Source: Apoda limacodes (Eukaryota > Arthropoda > Insecta > Lepidoptera > Limacodidae). Taken from it: 64,000 nucleotides of DNA. The position numbers and the translations under genes are program-made. The notes beneath the pieces are model-generated. The model worked only from the letters and a program-made list of their open reading frames with translations. It searched no databases and was not told the DNA's origin. Positions 1-11,012 of the stretch are shown in pieces. The stretch lies in contig OX291553.1 of NCBI GenBank assembly GCA_946406115.1, positions 9,553,001 to 9,617,000 of the forward strand. The letters are read 5' to 3'. How positions within the stretch are numbered: the first letter of the stretch is position 1; every line of letters begins with the position of its first letter.

Positions 1-240
1 GACGGGGTCTTCCGATTCTACCGTTTCTGGTGGATTGGCAGTGCCTATTTCATCCCGTTGCCGGTTGAGGTATTCCTGCATCCATCGCAGCATTCCCTCG
101 GAGAGCAGGCCGGCACTTTGTAGTCTACGAGTAATGATCAAATCATTCTCATAGACTGTCCTCGGCGATTTTCCCTCGAGGCGCGACTGCTGCGTCGGAA
201 GCGCTGGTTGGGGGCGGTGGGGTGTACTGTTGTCACTCAT
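1..240 (-). CDS. Unknown protein, N-terminal part, runs off the left edge
   Basis: The minus strand is open for 80 codons from an ATG at 240-238 to the window edge, in a GC-rich stretch unlike the AT-rich surroundings. The protein begins MSDNSTPHRPQ. It has a Pro/Gln-rich polar start, then a probable helix (TVYENDLIITRRLQSAG, followed by LLSEGMLRWMQEYLNRQRD). No signal peptide or transmembrane segment is visible. The start was chosen because the preceding bases (tcgaaATGAG) give a good initiation context and a TATA box lies about 330 bp upstream on the same strand. I do not recognise the family. It could be a host gene or the first ORF of a transposable element. Only the first 80 residues are visible, so no function is offered. 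Confidence 0.45.
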   Translation of the reverse strand, partial: MSDNSTPHRPQPALPTQQSRLEGKSPRTVYENDLIITRRLQSAGLLSEGMLRWMQEYLNRQRDEIGTANPPETVESEDPV

Positions 241-660
241 TTCGACGAGCGTTAACAGCGTTGGCGTCTAAGTCGTGACGTCACCGCGTCATTGCATCGG
301 CGTCGGCTCAAAGTGAGCGTTGGAAATGTGCGACCCCACGGTTAGCTCCGGCTGCCCGAGTGCAAAAAGTGCTAGGCTTTCCCCTCCGCGGTTAGCGGGC
401 GCGATCCGTGATCGTTACAATGGTTACTGTGTGACGAGCGTCTCCTTTGCAATGGGTACGGTGGCTAGGTACGCTCATACAATCGAGATTGCTCAGAACA
501 GTAAGGTTACGAAGGTTACGACAGTGGTAACACGTTCCAAAGCAATCGAGACCGAGGTTTCGCGCTCGCTTATATACCCAACCCGGCAGACCCGCTGACC
601 AATCACAATCGAGTTTATTTTCGGCGACCAATCACATCTCGTTTTATTTTGGCCGCGATC
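241..660 (-). promoter_or_regulatory. Putative promoter and 5' leader of the minus-strand gene
   Basis: Reading the minus strand, a TATATAAG box lies at 576-569. Further upstream are two near-identical CCAAT-containing direct repeats (GACCAATCAC on the plus strand, about 597-612 and 627-650). The stretch between the TATA box and the ATG is CpG-rich, unlike most of the window. The arrangement CCAAT, TATA, leader, ATG suits a polymerase II promoter driving the ORF that ends at position 1. The same layout could also be the start of a retroelement. Confidence 0.4.
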
Positions 661-1311
661 GTATACGCATCCCTGTCATATTCCTATACCTATCTCTGTC
701 TTACAATTTCATGCGCTTGCCAGTGTTCATGTGTTCCCTATTTACCTACTGACACGTTTGTGCATGCTTGAGACAGACCTACTTGCTATAACATAGGTAC
801 ATGAATATGAACAATTACTCAGACAAACCTACGGTGCAGTGTTTGTATCTACCTTTTACATTCAGAAATTAATTACTTAATTACGTAATTACTGCAAAAC
901 CTCACAATGTATACAATCAAAATTTAACCTGCGCTAATTTATGCGGGCGAAACCGCGGCATAAACATTTACATATTTCTTATTACAGGAAAACCCACAGT
1001 ATAAGTTTTACTTATATAAAGGTAAACAATAGGTCGTAAAAGCGAACCTAACTATTTTCACATTTGTTTACCTACCTACGATCTAACTATCCTAAGGAAA
1101 GTCAGGGTATTAACTTTATTTAATAAAAACAAACGAACATTCACATACAAAACTATTCGATATAGAGATCTTATTTATATCTACCTAACTATCTATGCGG
1201 GAACAAAGGGTAAACTTTATTATCTCATTTACAACACATTAGCGATAAGCAGCTATCTACATATACATCTAGGTATGTATAGCGCGGAGTTCAGCTGTCA
1301 GCTGGCCGTCC
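661..1311. other. Non-coding AT-rich stretch
   Basis: No reading frame, RNA gene or clear repeat structure could be supported here. Confidence 0.5.
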
Positions 1312-2260
1312 GTAACAGTTTGCTTTTTTTTAGCTTCTCTGCAAAACCTATTAAACCACGGTAGTTTTTTCACGCCGGCAGCTACTCGCGGGTTAGGACT
1401 ATAACATTCCATAACAGCGAGGATTGTCTCAGTGACTGCGGCTGCGCAGACGTCAGGATCTTCTTAGCTAAAGCAGATCTGCCTCCACGGGTACCATGCA
1501 TAAAACTCTCGCAATCCATCCCAGACTGCCACACACGACGCCAATTAGTTGGCCCTGATGGATCGGGTTGTGTGCATGCCACTTGAGTCCGAACGTGACA
1601 GTGGTCCAAGGAGCCTAAAGGCGCATCCACTGAGACGGAATATCCGTCCGGACGTGTTGTCAGCAGTAGGTCCAGTAAGGAGCTTTTATGGTCCTCTATA
1701 TCTGGTATTCTCGTTGGAGAAAGTACCAGCTGAGAGAATCCATAGGTCAAAGCAAATTCATGAGCAGATATCAGCATAGTTATTGGTTCGAGAACAGAGC
1801 CACTCACGATGCTGGGCGTTAAAGTCTTCCAAAATAACTAGTTCTGCTGTGGGATATTGCTCTAGAACTTTGTCAGTTGTCAAACTCAGGTAGGTGAAGA
1901 GTCGAGTTACGTCCGTGTCACCGCTATGAGACCTGTATAGGCACGCATAGGTACGAGTGTGGCCGCCGTAGTCTGCGCGCACCCACAATTTCGACAGGTC
2001 CCTGTCTTCAAGGCTATGAAGGCGGCAACAGCAGATATCCTCCCGGTCGAACATACATACACCGGCACGACTCACAAAATTGTGCTCGAGTTTGTAGCCG
2101 GGATAATGAAGGTATAATGTTTCGGCCGGGCAGGATATCTGCGTCTCCGTTAGAAAAAGAATGGTCTGGCTGCGCAGTCTCGAGATGTTAGTGGACAGCA
2201 TTATATGTGGATGGAGTAGTCGCTGTAAAAACTCTTTTCGTTTTTGTTCTTTTGACAATT
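1312..2260 (-). pseudogene. Fragment of a CR1/Jockey-type LINE: endonuclease domain and start of the RT region
   Basis: Two overlapping minus-strand frames (2258-1758 and 1807-1382) together cover most of an APE-type retrotransposon endonuclease. Visible motifs are the LTETQ segment, SRAGVCMF, the DFNAQH motif (GDFNAHH in active relatives) and GSLDHC (usually SSDHC). A frameshift separates the two frames. The part at 1500-1316 aligns, reversed, with the start of the element at 21968-22150 (shared RGGxSALA, AQPQSLR and AGVKK coding), so it is the same family. The copy stops abruptly near 1315, inside the RT N-terminal region. With its frameshift, altered endonuclease residues and missing RT it is a dead relic. 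Confidence 0.85.
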
Positions 2261-2810
2261 TTTAAAAAAGTTACTTAGACTAAAAATGAGGATTCACTGC
2301 ACAGACAGCTTAGAGGACAAAAGGTGCGGTACTACAACTGCCAAAGCATGGCACAGATAATACAGTAACTCTACTATCGCGTTTGCGGATTCATTAATAG
2401 AGGCGCTCGTTCATTTTAATACATTTATTTCGTTGACGCGAACGCGATAGGCGCGTCAAAAACTCACACTCGGATTTACGAATTATTGGTGACGCATTTA
2501 ATTCCAGTGATTTGGAAATAAGCACACGTACTAAGTGCCATCGTTGTCTTTTTATCATCCAGTTTTGAAACGGCTTTTGACTTGATTTACAATTATTAGG
2601 CTTAGCTTAACCTTAAATATCTTTTAGAGGTTCATCGTTTTGGCTATCAACATTATTATAAAAAGTTTTTAGGTGTGTGATATACGTATATTATAATTTA
2701 TTTTGTGTGTTAATATGGAAATTACGGTAACTTAAAATGAATATTTATTGAAAACTGTTTTTATAATAAAGGCCAACTTTTTTTATTTTAATTTAGGTAT
2801 AAATCCGTAC

Positions 2811-3046
2811 TCCTATTATAAATGCGAAAGTAACTCTGTCTGCCTGTTTACCTCTTAAAGTTTAAACCGCTATACCGATGAAGATGAAATTTGGCATGGA
2901 GATAGTTTTAGTTCCGACAAATGACATAGACTACTTGAAAACGTCAAGTGTGAGTAGGTTTTTTTATAGTCAAGTAATTGCCGTTGAAATCCTATTCCGA
3001 TAAGCGAATTTAAAGTGGATGGAACCGCGGGAAATAGCTAGTAAAA
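2811..3046 (+). mobile_element. Helitron-like (Lep1-type) repeat copy
   Basis: It begins with TATTATAAATGCGAAAG and contains GATGAAATTTGGCATGGAGA. It ends with CCGCGGGAAATAGCTAGTA, which matches the start, middle and CTAGT end of the non-autonomous Helitron-like repeats common in Lepidoptera. There is no coding content. Confidence 0.7.
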
Positions 3047-3270
3047 AGATAAATCCAAAGGTGAACCCTTCTATGATTAAAAAAACATTTGCACCTAAAT
3101 TATCATTAAAAACGTAAGCATACCTGGATCTCTATAGATGTTCCCATGTACATTTTCTTTATTCTTGAAATGTAGACGAAAAATCTTTAAAAAGCTTACA
3201 ATAAATACTTCTTACAATAAGTCCTTACTTAAGAAGGTATTGTCCTCACAAACTTCATAAACATTATTAA

Positions 3271-3555
3271 AACTGGTTGCCTGTAAAGTCGGTATACGGG
3301 CGAAAGTTTTACGTGACAACGACTTTGAGTGGTAAAATAATTTTAATTTGTCATAAGGCGGGCTAACTGTGCTCGAGTGGAAGGGACGCGTGCCTTTCAC
3401 TTTTTATGTCTGTCTCTCTCGCTCTTAGGCGGGCTAACCTCGACGCGTGCCTCTCACTCGCTCTCATTGTGAGCGCATAACGTGAGCGGAGCGTAACGCA
3501 GTTTCTTGAAGTGTCACCCGGCAAACCAATTTATAAGACGTTGTCACGTCAAAAA
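3271..3555. repeat. Dispersed repeat, second copy at 43481-43676
   Basis: The stretch from AACTGGTTGCCTGTAAAGTC to the ACGTTGTCACGTCAAAAA end recurs almost letter for letter at 43481-43676. This copy carries about 90 extra bp in the middle, including a partly repeated GGCGGGCTAAC...GACGCGTGCC block. Short inverted segments (ACGTGACAACG and CGTTGTCACGT) lie near the ends, which suggests a DNA-transposon derivative. Confidence 0.75.
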
Positions 3556-3718
3556 ACAAAATTCAATAAAAAAAAGAAAAAGAAAAACAAAACTTATTTA
3601 AGAACTAGACTCTTATAGCTTTCAAGTGAAATGTAAACGTTTAGTTTTACTAGTTTTATCACAATAGCAGGGAAAATACCACTTCTTTTTTTATTACCAC
3701 CTGTGTATATTTACCAAA

Positions 3719-3960
3719 CTAAGGCCGCGTCCGCACCGGCCGGTGGCTACTTAGCGCCTAGAGATTAGATGGTTACATGTTCAAAGAGAATTCTAAACTA
3801 TCTACATATCAGGCGACGAGCTAGGCGGTAAGCTTAGCGCTACGCTAGGTGCTTGGCTGGACGCCTAGTTTACTGCCTGGTGTGTATCTAAGTAAACAAA
3901 TGTGTTTGACAGAAACTAGAAAGATATGTTTGAGTCTCGCTAGGCGCTAAGGTTTTTGAT
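3719..3960. repeat. Possible inverted-repeat element
   Basis: CTTAGCGCCTAGAGATTAG near 3751 is mirrored by TCTCGCTAGGCGCTAAG near 3935-3952. Related GCTAGGC motifs lie between them. This may be an old MITE. No target-site duplication was confirmed. Confidence 0.35.
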
Positions 3961-6504
3961 AAAGGTTAACACATATTTAATGTCCCGGCGATAGATCAGC
4001 ACCCCCTCGCTTTAACTCAACTGGTTCTGGATTATTTGAATGAAACTCCGTACCGAACTCCTATTTTCCAACACTGGCTCGCTTCGAGATAAGCTAGTGA
4101 ACTGCAATCGACCGTGGGTGGACTACATGGCGAACCAGATCAGCGGCGTTTCAACTAAAGTCATTTAGAATTTTTGTATGAAATTCACACTTATCAGTAC
4201 CGAATCCTAATTATACTATTAAGAAAACAATTTCACGACTTGTGACTCCCGCTAAAAACAAAAATTCCCATGCGGACGTACGTGGTGAAAAAGCGTTACT
4301 ATTACTTTCTTACAATATTGCGCTGAGACTGGTAAAAAATCATGTTATTTCCAAAAACAAAGACACGATTAAAATACCACTTGAAATATTCTTATCTGTC
4401 AGTCGGTAGAAAATCAGGGACATGAAAATTGAAGCACGTTCTTTAACATACGAATATAATGTTTGTAAATTGTGTAGGTGATTTTCTCAGTTTACGATTT
4501 TTACTCATATAAAAGTTTATGTTACCGCTAACGTAATGTCATAAATTACGATATTCAAGGGTTAAAGTTCAAAGAGGAGGTAGTATCTAAATACTCGATT
4601 AACTTAAACCGATTTAAGTATCACCACAGTTTATACAATATTTTATTCAGTCGGCCATCGAAGTCATCTAGGTAGGGCAATATTGAGCTAAGGTGTGCGA
4701 CGAGACGAGGGCCCACCGAGGGGGACATCGGACTAACCTGTGTCATCACATATGGCTATTTTATCATTATAAGGTTAATTATCAAAGGCAATGACTGACT
4801 GTATATGTAATTATTTCGGCTGTGCTACGACTGTGATCATCAACTATCATCTTTTATAGTTGAGTATGTTGCCACTGTTGGAACCGGCCTCCTCTAACCT
4901 ACTGTAAAGACGATTAACTCTTAAACTTATGCAGAACGCTCGGCACATAGGGTTCGTAGGTCGCCGCGATTTAAAGCTGCTTCTGGCGACAAAATCAGTG
5001 ACTGGCTAATTTCTCGCTCATTACAGCTGCGGCCCGCAAACGCAGTATAACCGGCCAATCGTGAGTATACGGGCCGAATGACGCATCACAGAGCCCGGCT
5101 ATGCTCAGTTGTGGTCAAGGCTTGAAAAGTGCTTTTCTCAAACATGCGTGTAAAAAACCAATTATATTGACAACAATAAAAATAGTTTATGTAATTTTAC
5201 CGCCAATTGGCCGCGTTCAAATGTCTATTTCTTTTTATATTTTTTTAAATTAATTTAATGGCGCATTCTTTTTGTTGTGCCAGTCCAAAATTTAGATAAA
5301 ACTTGATGAGTTATCTTTTTATTTATTAATGTTCGGGCTTAAAAAAGTTCGTTCCATTTTCAAATTTCATATTTGACCGCTCGAGCGGACGGCAGTACAT
5401 TGCGGGTCAAAACACTTCTTAAATTAGCTGTTTATTTTCTTTATTTTCTTTTAGTAGGTAAACTAATAATAATGCTTAATTTTAAAAATAAATTTGATCT
5501 ATTTTGATGAAGTACATAATCTATGTTAGTAAGCTTTATAAAAAAATAATATTACTTCAAATAAATCAGTTTATTATAATTGTTCAGTAAAAATATAGAC
5601 TTAGTTTGTTTTGATGCAAGTAACATGTTCCCAATTGTGTGATTGATTTCTGAATGCCATATTTTCTCAAATCTAGCCAACGCTGAATGCGGTCCCAGGT
5701 TCATTAAATATTCATTAAAAATTGTAATTGAAAAAATAACCGAAAGGTAGTACGAAAGCAGACGACCAAAATCATGTAGCCTTTTAAGGACTTATGAAAT
5801 TCTTAGATAAGATTATTAAACACGACTAGGTGTGCAGTAACTGTCAATTTTTGTTGTGGAATTATTAATAGCACTGAGATTGTCTAAAACGGTATTTTGG
5901 CAACCCTGCTGGAAATAAAAAATATTGAAAACTAATGAACCGGTTCACTTTAACATCTGTTGGTCGGTAAAATCTGATCTGAGTGAGTGCATGTATAAAA
6001 ATGTCAAAAAATTTAACCAACGCGACGTATTACAGCAACCTAATACTTTTTTGAAACATTTTTATGACTGACAGAATTACCAAAATACTGTTTTTAGACA
6101 TTTTCAATGTCATGTATAACTCCATTACTAAAAGTTAAAAGAAATGGCTCCCCACGAGACTTTGACATTTTTGATAAGTAATGCATATCTAGTAGGGTTC
6201 AGTAGGACCTAATCGAAGAGATAAGTCCGTCACAATTACAGGCCGACGTTTTATATGTCAAAAAAATCGAGAACTTGGGGGAAAATGGAGATCATCGTAG
6301 AAGTTGCTAAAACAGTGAAATCTTATTTTTTTGGTTCTGAAATGAAAATTGAAACTTCGATTTCCACATTGAAGTCACTTGAAAAATCAAGTTGGAGGGT
6401 TGCAAGAGGGAATTAACAAATATAAAACTGAAGGAATTACTACCGAGGGTCAGTCGGCGACGTCATACGCCTCAACCGTAAGTAACTCCCCTAGCACTCG
6501 CCTA
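3961..6504. other. Gene-free stretch with a GC-richer island at about 4880-5130
   Basis: No convincing coding frame is present. The 4880-5130 part is clearly GC-richer than its surroundings and contains an initiator-like TCAGTTGTG near 5107, but no gene start can be tied to it. Confidence 0.4.
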
Positions 6505-6560
6505 CCGCGAAATTGGGCCGCCGGACGATGACGCGATAGAGCTTGGAAAGTCGACAAATC
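6505..6560. repeat. Left copy of a sequence that flanks a LINE fragment
   Basis: ATTGGGCCGCCGG followed by ACGCGATAGAGCTTGGAAAG occurs here. Both pieces recur in the same order at 7350-7480, on the other side of the LINE fragment at 6736-7222. In the right copy they are about 85 bp further apart. Confidence 0.6.
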
Positions 6561-6735
6561 GTTTTGCAAAAAAAAAATGTACTCCCTTGCGCCGGTATGG
6601 CGGCCATTTGGAACCGTCCGAAAAGTATGGCATGGTGATGTTCGTGAGTGGCTACTCGGCGAAGATCAGCTGTGCAAAAATTAGCTTGGTACAAATGGTT
6701 GAATTGTTTATTTTTAAATTAATGTGTTCCCGTCG

Positions 6736-7222
6736 GTATGACCTTTTGACTAGGTTCAACGACGGACTGTGAGAATGATCGACTACCCCAAACTCACTTG
6801 CCGTATCGAACCCTTAAGTCTTAGAAGTGACTTTGCCTCCCTGTGTGTGTTCTACCGTTTGTACAATGGGATGTGTTCTGAGGTATTATTTGAAATGATG
6901 CCCACGGCTACTTTCTAACATCGCACCGCTCGCCATCGGCAGGGAATTCATTCTCACACTTTAGAACCGAAATGGTCGCGTACAGTGCGGTTTCAGTGAA
7001 ACTTCCTCCCGCAAACGCTTGGGTTGTGGAATGAGCTCCCTGCCAAGGTTTTCTCTAAGGACTACAGTATGGGGTTCTTCAAGAAAGAAGTTATTGGATT
7101 TTTGAAGGGTCGGCAACGCGCGAGTGATACTTCTGGTGTTGGCGTCCATAGGCCACGGTGACCGCTTACCATCAGGCAGACCGTGTGCTTGTTTGCCACC
7201 TAAGTGGTATAAAAAAAAAAAT
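6736..7222 (+). pseudogene. 3' fragment of the CR1/Jockey-type LINE (end of RT ORF and 3' tail)
   Basis: The sequence aligns with 23710-24190 of the long copy. It covers the last part of the ORF, including the C-terminal stretch around VFYRLYNG, the ELPAKVFSKDYSMGFFKKE segment, the shared 3' end CCGCTTACCATCAGGCAGAC and the terminal TAGTGGTATAAAAAAAA. Point stops (for example a stop in place of the Tyr of FYHR) show it is dead. 5' truncation with a poly-A end is normal for LINE insertion by target-primed reverse transcription. Confidence 0.88.
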
Positions 7223-7344
7223 TGCGAAGCATGGCATTACGCTACCGCCTACTTTTTTAAGATGGACTATCGGAAAATACAAGGATTTTTGTGGAACAAT
7301 TTGTTCGACACTCGTATTTATCCGACACGTTCGACTAACGCCCA

Positions 7345-7485
7345 CGTGATTGGGCCGCCGGTACCAGCGCTATGACCATCATTTTTTTTTCGTCATAACG
7401 TTCTTAGACCCCTGAAGAACTGCCATACTGGTACAAATGACGCATGACGCCAAATGACGCGATAGAGCTTGGAAAGTCAACGCAT
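7345..7485. repeat. Right copy of the LINE-flanking sequence
   Basis: It contains ATTGGGCCGCCGGTACC and, further on, ACGCGATAGAGCTTGGAAAG, matching the motifs at 6510-6555 in the same order. The two copies may belong to an older repeat into which the LINE inserted. Confidence 0.55.
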
Positions 7486-9696
7486 TTGCCCCACAGCCTC
7501 CGTTGCAGTCCTTTTCAAGCGAAATGTCATCGACAAGAGTACGATGACGAGACTATAATAGTAAGAGACGGTGAGTACGTAATAAATAATAAGTGCGGCA
7601 ATTTATTGCACGATCAATCTACATTTTGCCTGTGTTCCTAAATTTGACGGCATTGTCTAACGTCAAACTGCAATACTATTTCGAAATATGACGTCACACC
7701 GTACTGGGAAACTGTTACTCAGAAGTGTTTAGACAAATTGAGACATATTGCTCTAAATATAAAAATGTGCTAGTCACATACTATTTTATAGTTATAGTTA
7801 TTTTAATCTTATTTCAAGCAACTTTTTAAGTGTCGGCGACAGCAGTCTGCGGGAAACGTTAGCATTTGCATTCAAAAAGCTAAAGCCCCGATGACATCCC
7901 TCCTTTCAAAAGACTGTCCCCACTATCTAGATCTAGATCTGCCCCCTTATTATATAAGTTTGTTTAATTTATGTTTAATAAAATTATATTATAAAATATT
8001 ACATATAATAGAAAACAAAAAAGCAAAACTAATATTAGAGTTTGAATCTTTAAAAAAGGAAAAAATATAATGAAAGTTACACATGTAATGGAAATTTATA
8101 ATAAAGAACAAATTTGCAATAAATATTGTGAACTTTTAGGGGGTAGGACAATTTGAGATGCCAATAATAGACTTATAATACCTAAAAACATAAGGTTATT
8201 AATTTTTAAAAAACTGTATGTCTGCAGGGATTTTAAAAGAATGAGTTATGTAGTAGTTTATGATTACATGTTCAAATGGCTTGTCATCAGGTAAATACAT
8301 AGTAAATCAGCCTACCATATAATGAAATTTGGAATACCATCTGAAATAGTATCGGATCATGTTCCTTTTGATTTCAGATAATGTATTAAATTCCGTTTTC
8401 TAGTCCACGTTGACCACAATCTACTTGCATGGCTGAGAGGGTTGTTCAAATAGCTTAAAAAAAGTCATCGGTTCTGCAAACAATAAGATGACGTGTCCAC
8501 TACTAATTCAGTTTTAATGTTCTGTGACTTAAGTTCTTTGTATGAACTCACTGACCTTCTAATTATTGGAACTCATCCATCATTCTTAAGAAAATATAAA
8601 AGCAATCAAAAAACGAATGTTTGCCTATCGGTTATAATAATATACATGTTAAGTTCTAGAGCTGACAGTAACGAGAAAGCAACGATTTTCGGTTTGATTC
8701 TATGTCTAACAAAAGATGATTGCAAAAGTTTTAAAATGACATATGTGAAATTACAATGAAACCGTTTATTGACCTCTTATACGAGTTATTTGGTGAATGG
8801 CACCTTTCAATCCCGCTACACACGTAGCTATAATATGTATTAATATGTCCAAAACGAGGAACCACAAGAACTTGCCCTCTTTATTAGCTTTACAGCCAAC
8901 TTTTGATATTTGACCATTGTCACATATTTATTTATCATAAAACACATTCAACTGTAAATAGACCTTTTCGTTTCATGTTTCTGATCATTAAGATAAGCTT
9001 TCTTTTCAGTACTGCATCTTTCATGTCACGAGACGCAGAGATCAGAATTTCTGCATTTTCACTTATGTGAAACAATGAAAAGAAGCACGTAATATCTTTA
9101 CATTTTTGTAGTTTCGTTTCGAAGTGTTCTTTTTGTTTTGGGCTATGGTATCACCTATGTGACTAACGTTTAACGAAATGATTTGTAAATGCAGGCAATT
9201 AATCAGTAGTCCAAACATCGACAATGTTACTTTCTCAAGCATCGTTTTTGAAAAAATATAGAAAGTTTTCTGCCATTATCTTCTTTTTTGTGTATTTGAC
9301 ATAAAAAATATGTACTTTATCATATATGCTATTATCATAAAATTGTTAATTTAACATTGGTATTTCAAAGATAGAATGGATAAACTAGCGTCGCGTCAGC
9401 TTTTTGTCTTTTTTTCTGTGGTGTTTATCAAATTTCTTTTTCAAATCGTTTGATCATTAAAACAACTAAAGCAAATACAAAGAAAGTTTATGTGAACAAA
9501 AGTGTTTACTGTTACTGTTATTGCTGAGTTATTTTAGTGGTTTTTCAGACTCAACAGAGCTGTAAAGTTTATTTATAGTCTCAGGATGATAATTCGGTAC
9601 AGGTTTTTCGGAGGCTGTGTTGTAAAAAAGTAATCTTTTAGTCTGTTTTAGCTTTAGGAAGGTAAAAACTAGTACACAGTTGACGGTCTGTACATA
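7486..9696. other. Gene-free AT-rich stretch
   Basis: Only short chance ORFs are present. A small run of ATCTAGATCTAGATCTG lies near 7926. Nothing else could be supported. Confidence 0.45.
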
Positions 9697-9832
9697 GACC
9701 CCCTCGCAGCTTAGTTGGTAGTGTGGCTAGCTTCTGTGCAGAGGGTGTAAGCTCGATTCCCGCAATGGACGAACATTAATGTCACAATATAAACATTTGA
9801 GTTTGGCTTAAGTCTGGGTGTATTTATTAGCC
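9697..9832 (+). mobile_element. tRNA-derived SINE copy
   Basis: CTCGCAGCTTAGTTGGTAG resembles a tRNA A-box and GCTCGATTCCCGC a B-box, spaced as in tRNA genes. The non-tRNA body with TTGAGTTTGGCTTAAGTCTG follows, and it recurs in the copies near 10.8 kb and 53.9 kb. The element carries polymerase III promoter-like boxes only. It is not a real tRNA gene because the acceptor stem does not pair. Confidence 0.7.
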
Positions 9833-10234
9833 TTGGGTAACTCCGGACATAACTATATCTTTGGATATATATCCAAGGCCGGATATGTTACAACTCCTTC
9901 ACTTTGCGTGAAATAAACATGTCCTATATCCAGGGAGTGAGTGAACGAACTAATGCAAATAAACAGCGGAGCGTGTCGCCCGTGTCGGTGGCGCGGAGCG
10001 GTCGAATAGCGATACACGCATATTACTGAAAGTGAGAAGAGAGCCAACGCCATCTAGGTGGCAAATAGGAAACATTTTTATATGGTGAAAAATTATAACA
10101 CATCTAAGTTATGACTTTACACGTTTTTTTAACATAAAATAAATGGCTATGTGTGAGTAGAAAATAATTAAGAAGCAAGTCAAATATGCGTCGTTAGATT
10201 ACACGTTGTTACAGAATGCGTTGAAGAAATAAAG

Positions 10235-10505
10235 GTTCACTACTCGTTCCCCGTAGGTGATAGCGTGATAATATGTAGCCTATATGTTGACCCGATTTCT
10301 TAATAATATTCGTGCCAAATTTGAAGTTAATCCATGCAGTACTTTTTGAGTTTATCCCGAACATACATACAGACAAACAGACAAAAATTCTAAAAACTAT
10401 ATTTTTGGCTTTGGTATCGATTGTACATCACACCCCAAGTATTCTTTTAAAAAAATATTCAATGTACAGTTTTGACTTTCCTACCATTTTATTATATGTA
10501 TAGAT
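10235..10505 (+). repeat. Dispersed repeat related to the pair at 60.3-60.7 kb
   Basis: AGCGTGATAATATGTAGCCTATATG and the following text, with 'aacatacatacagacaaaca', match the family member at 60283-60682 (GTTAGCGTGATGATATATAG). It has no coding capacity. Confidence 0.5.
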
Positions 10506-10534
10506 GATATGTATGTATTTACAAAAAAGTAATA

Positions 10535-10622
10535 TAAATATATATTTATTTGTGTCTGTTGTCTGGTACCCATAACACAAGCTTTGCTTTCTTAAGAGCC
10601 AGATGGCGCTGTGTGTAATGTA
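10535..10622 (+). repeat. SINE 3'-part fragment
   Basis: The text around CATAACACAAGCTTTGCTTT and GATGGCGCTGTGTGTAATG matches the 3' halves of the SINE copies at 10912-11012 and 54020-54105. Confidence 0.6.
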
Positions 10623-10784
10623 CAAAAATATTTATTTATTATTTATTATATTATGCATGGAATCAATGAATCTAGGTGACAGATTCGTCTAGTAAAAACC
10701 AGTATCTGCCTTTTTTATTATTGCTGATTGAGTAGTTACTTTTCACTTCTTGATATGCATGTCATATGCAAAAATCATTGCTAT

Positions 10785-11012
10785 AATTCAGCGACTAATG
10801 ACCAGCCTGCTGAACCAAGGGGCGTGGGTTCGATTTCCGTAAAGTAAAAGTGAATATTATATTTTTGTTTGTCTTGAGTCTGGGCGTTTTCTATGTATAA
10901 TATGTATAAATAAAAAAAATGTATATCTATAAATGTATTTGTGTCCCTTGTCTCCATCCATAGAACAAGCTTTTTTCAGTTTGCTACCAGGTGGCGCTGT
11001 GTGAAATTTACA
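10785..11012 (+). mobile_element. tRNA-derived SINE copy
   Basis: The B-box-like GTGGGTTCGATTTCCG is followed by TTTGTCTTGAGTCTGGGCG and the 3' text ending GGTGGCGCTGTGTGAAATT. The same order occurs at 53840-54110. Confidence 0.7.

Noticed and set aside
320..631. Two overlapping open frames (plus 320-598, minus 392-631)
   Set aside because: They lie in the CpG-rich leader and promoter of the minus-strand gene. No motif was found and they are mutually overlapping shadows.
9697..9770. Possible tRNA gene
   Set aside because: A- and B-box-like motifs are present, but the acceptor and anticodon stems do not pair and the SINE body follows. It was classed as a SINE.
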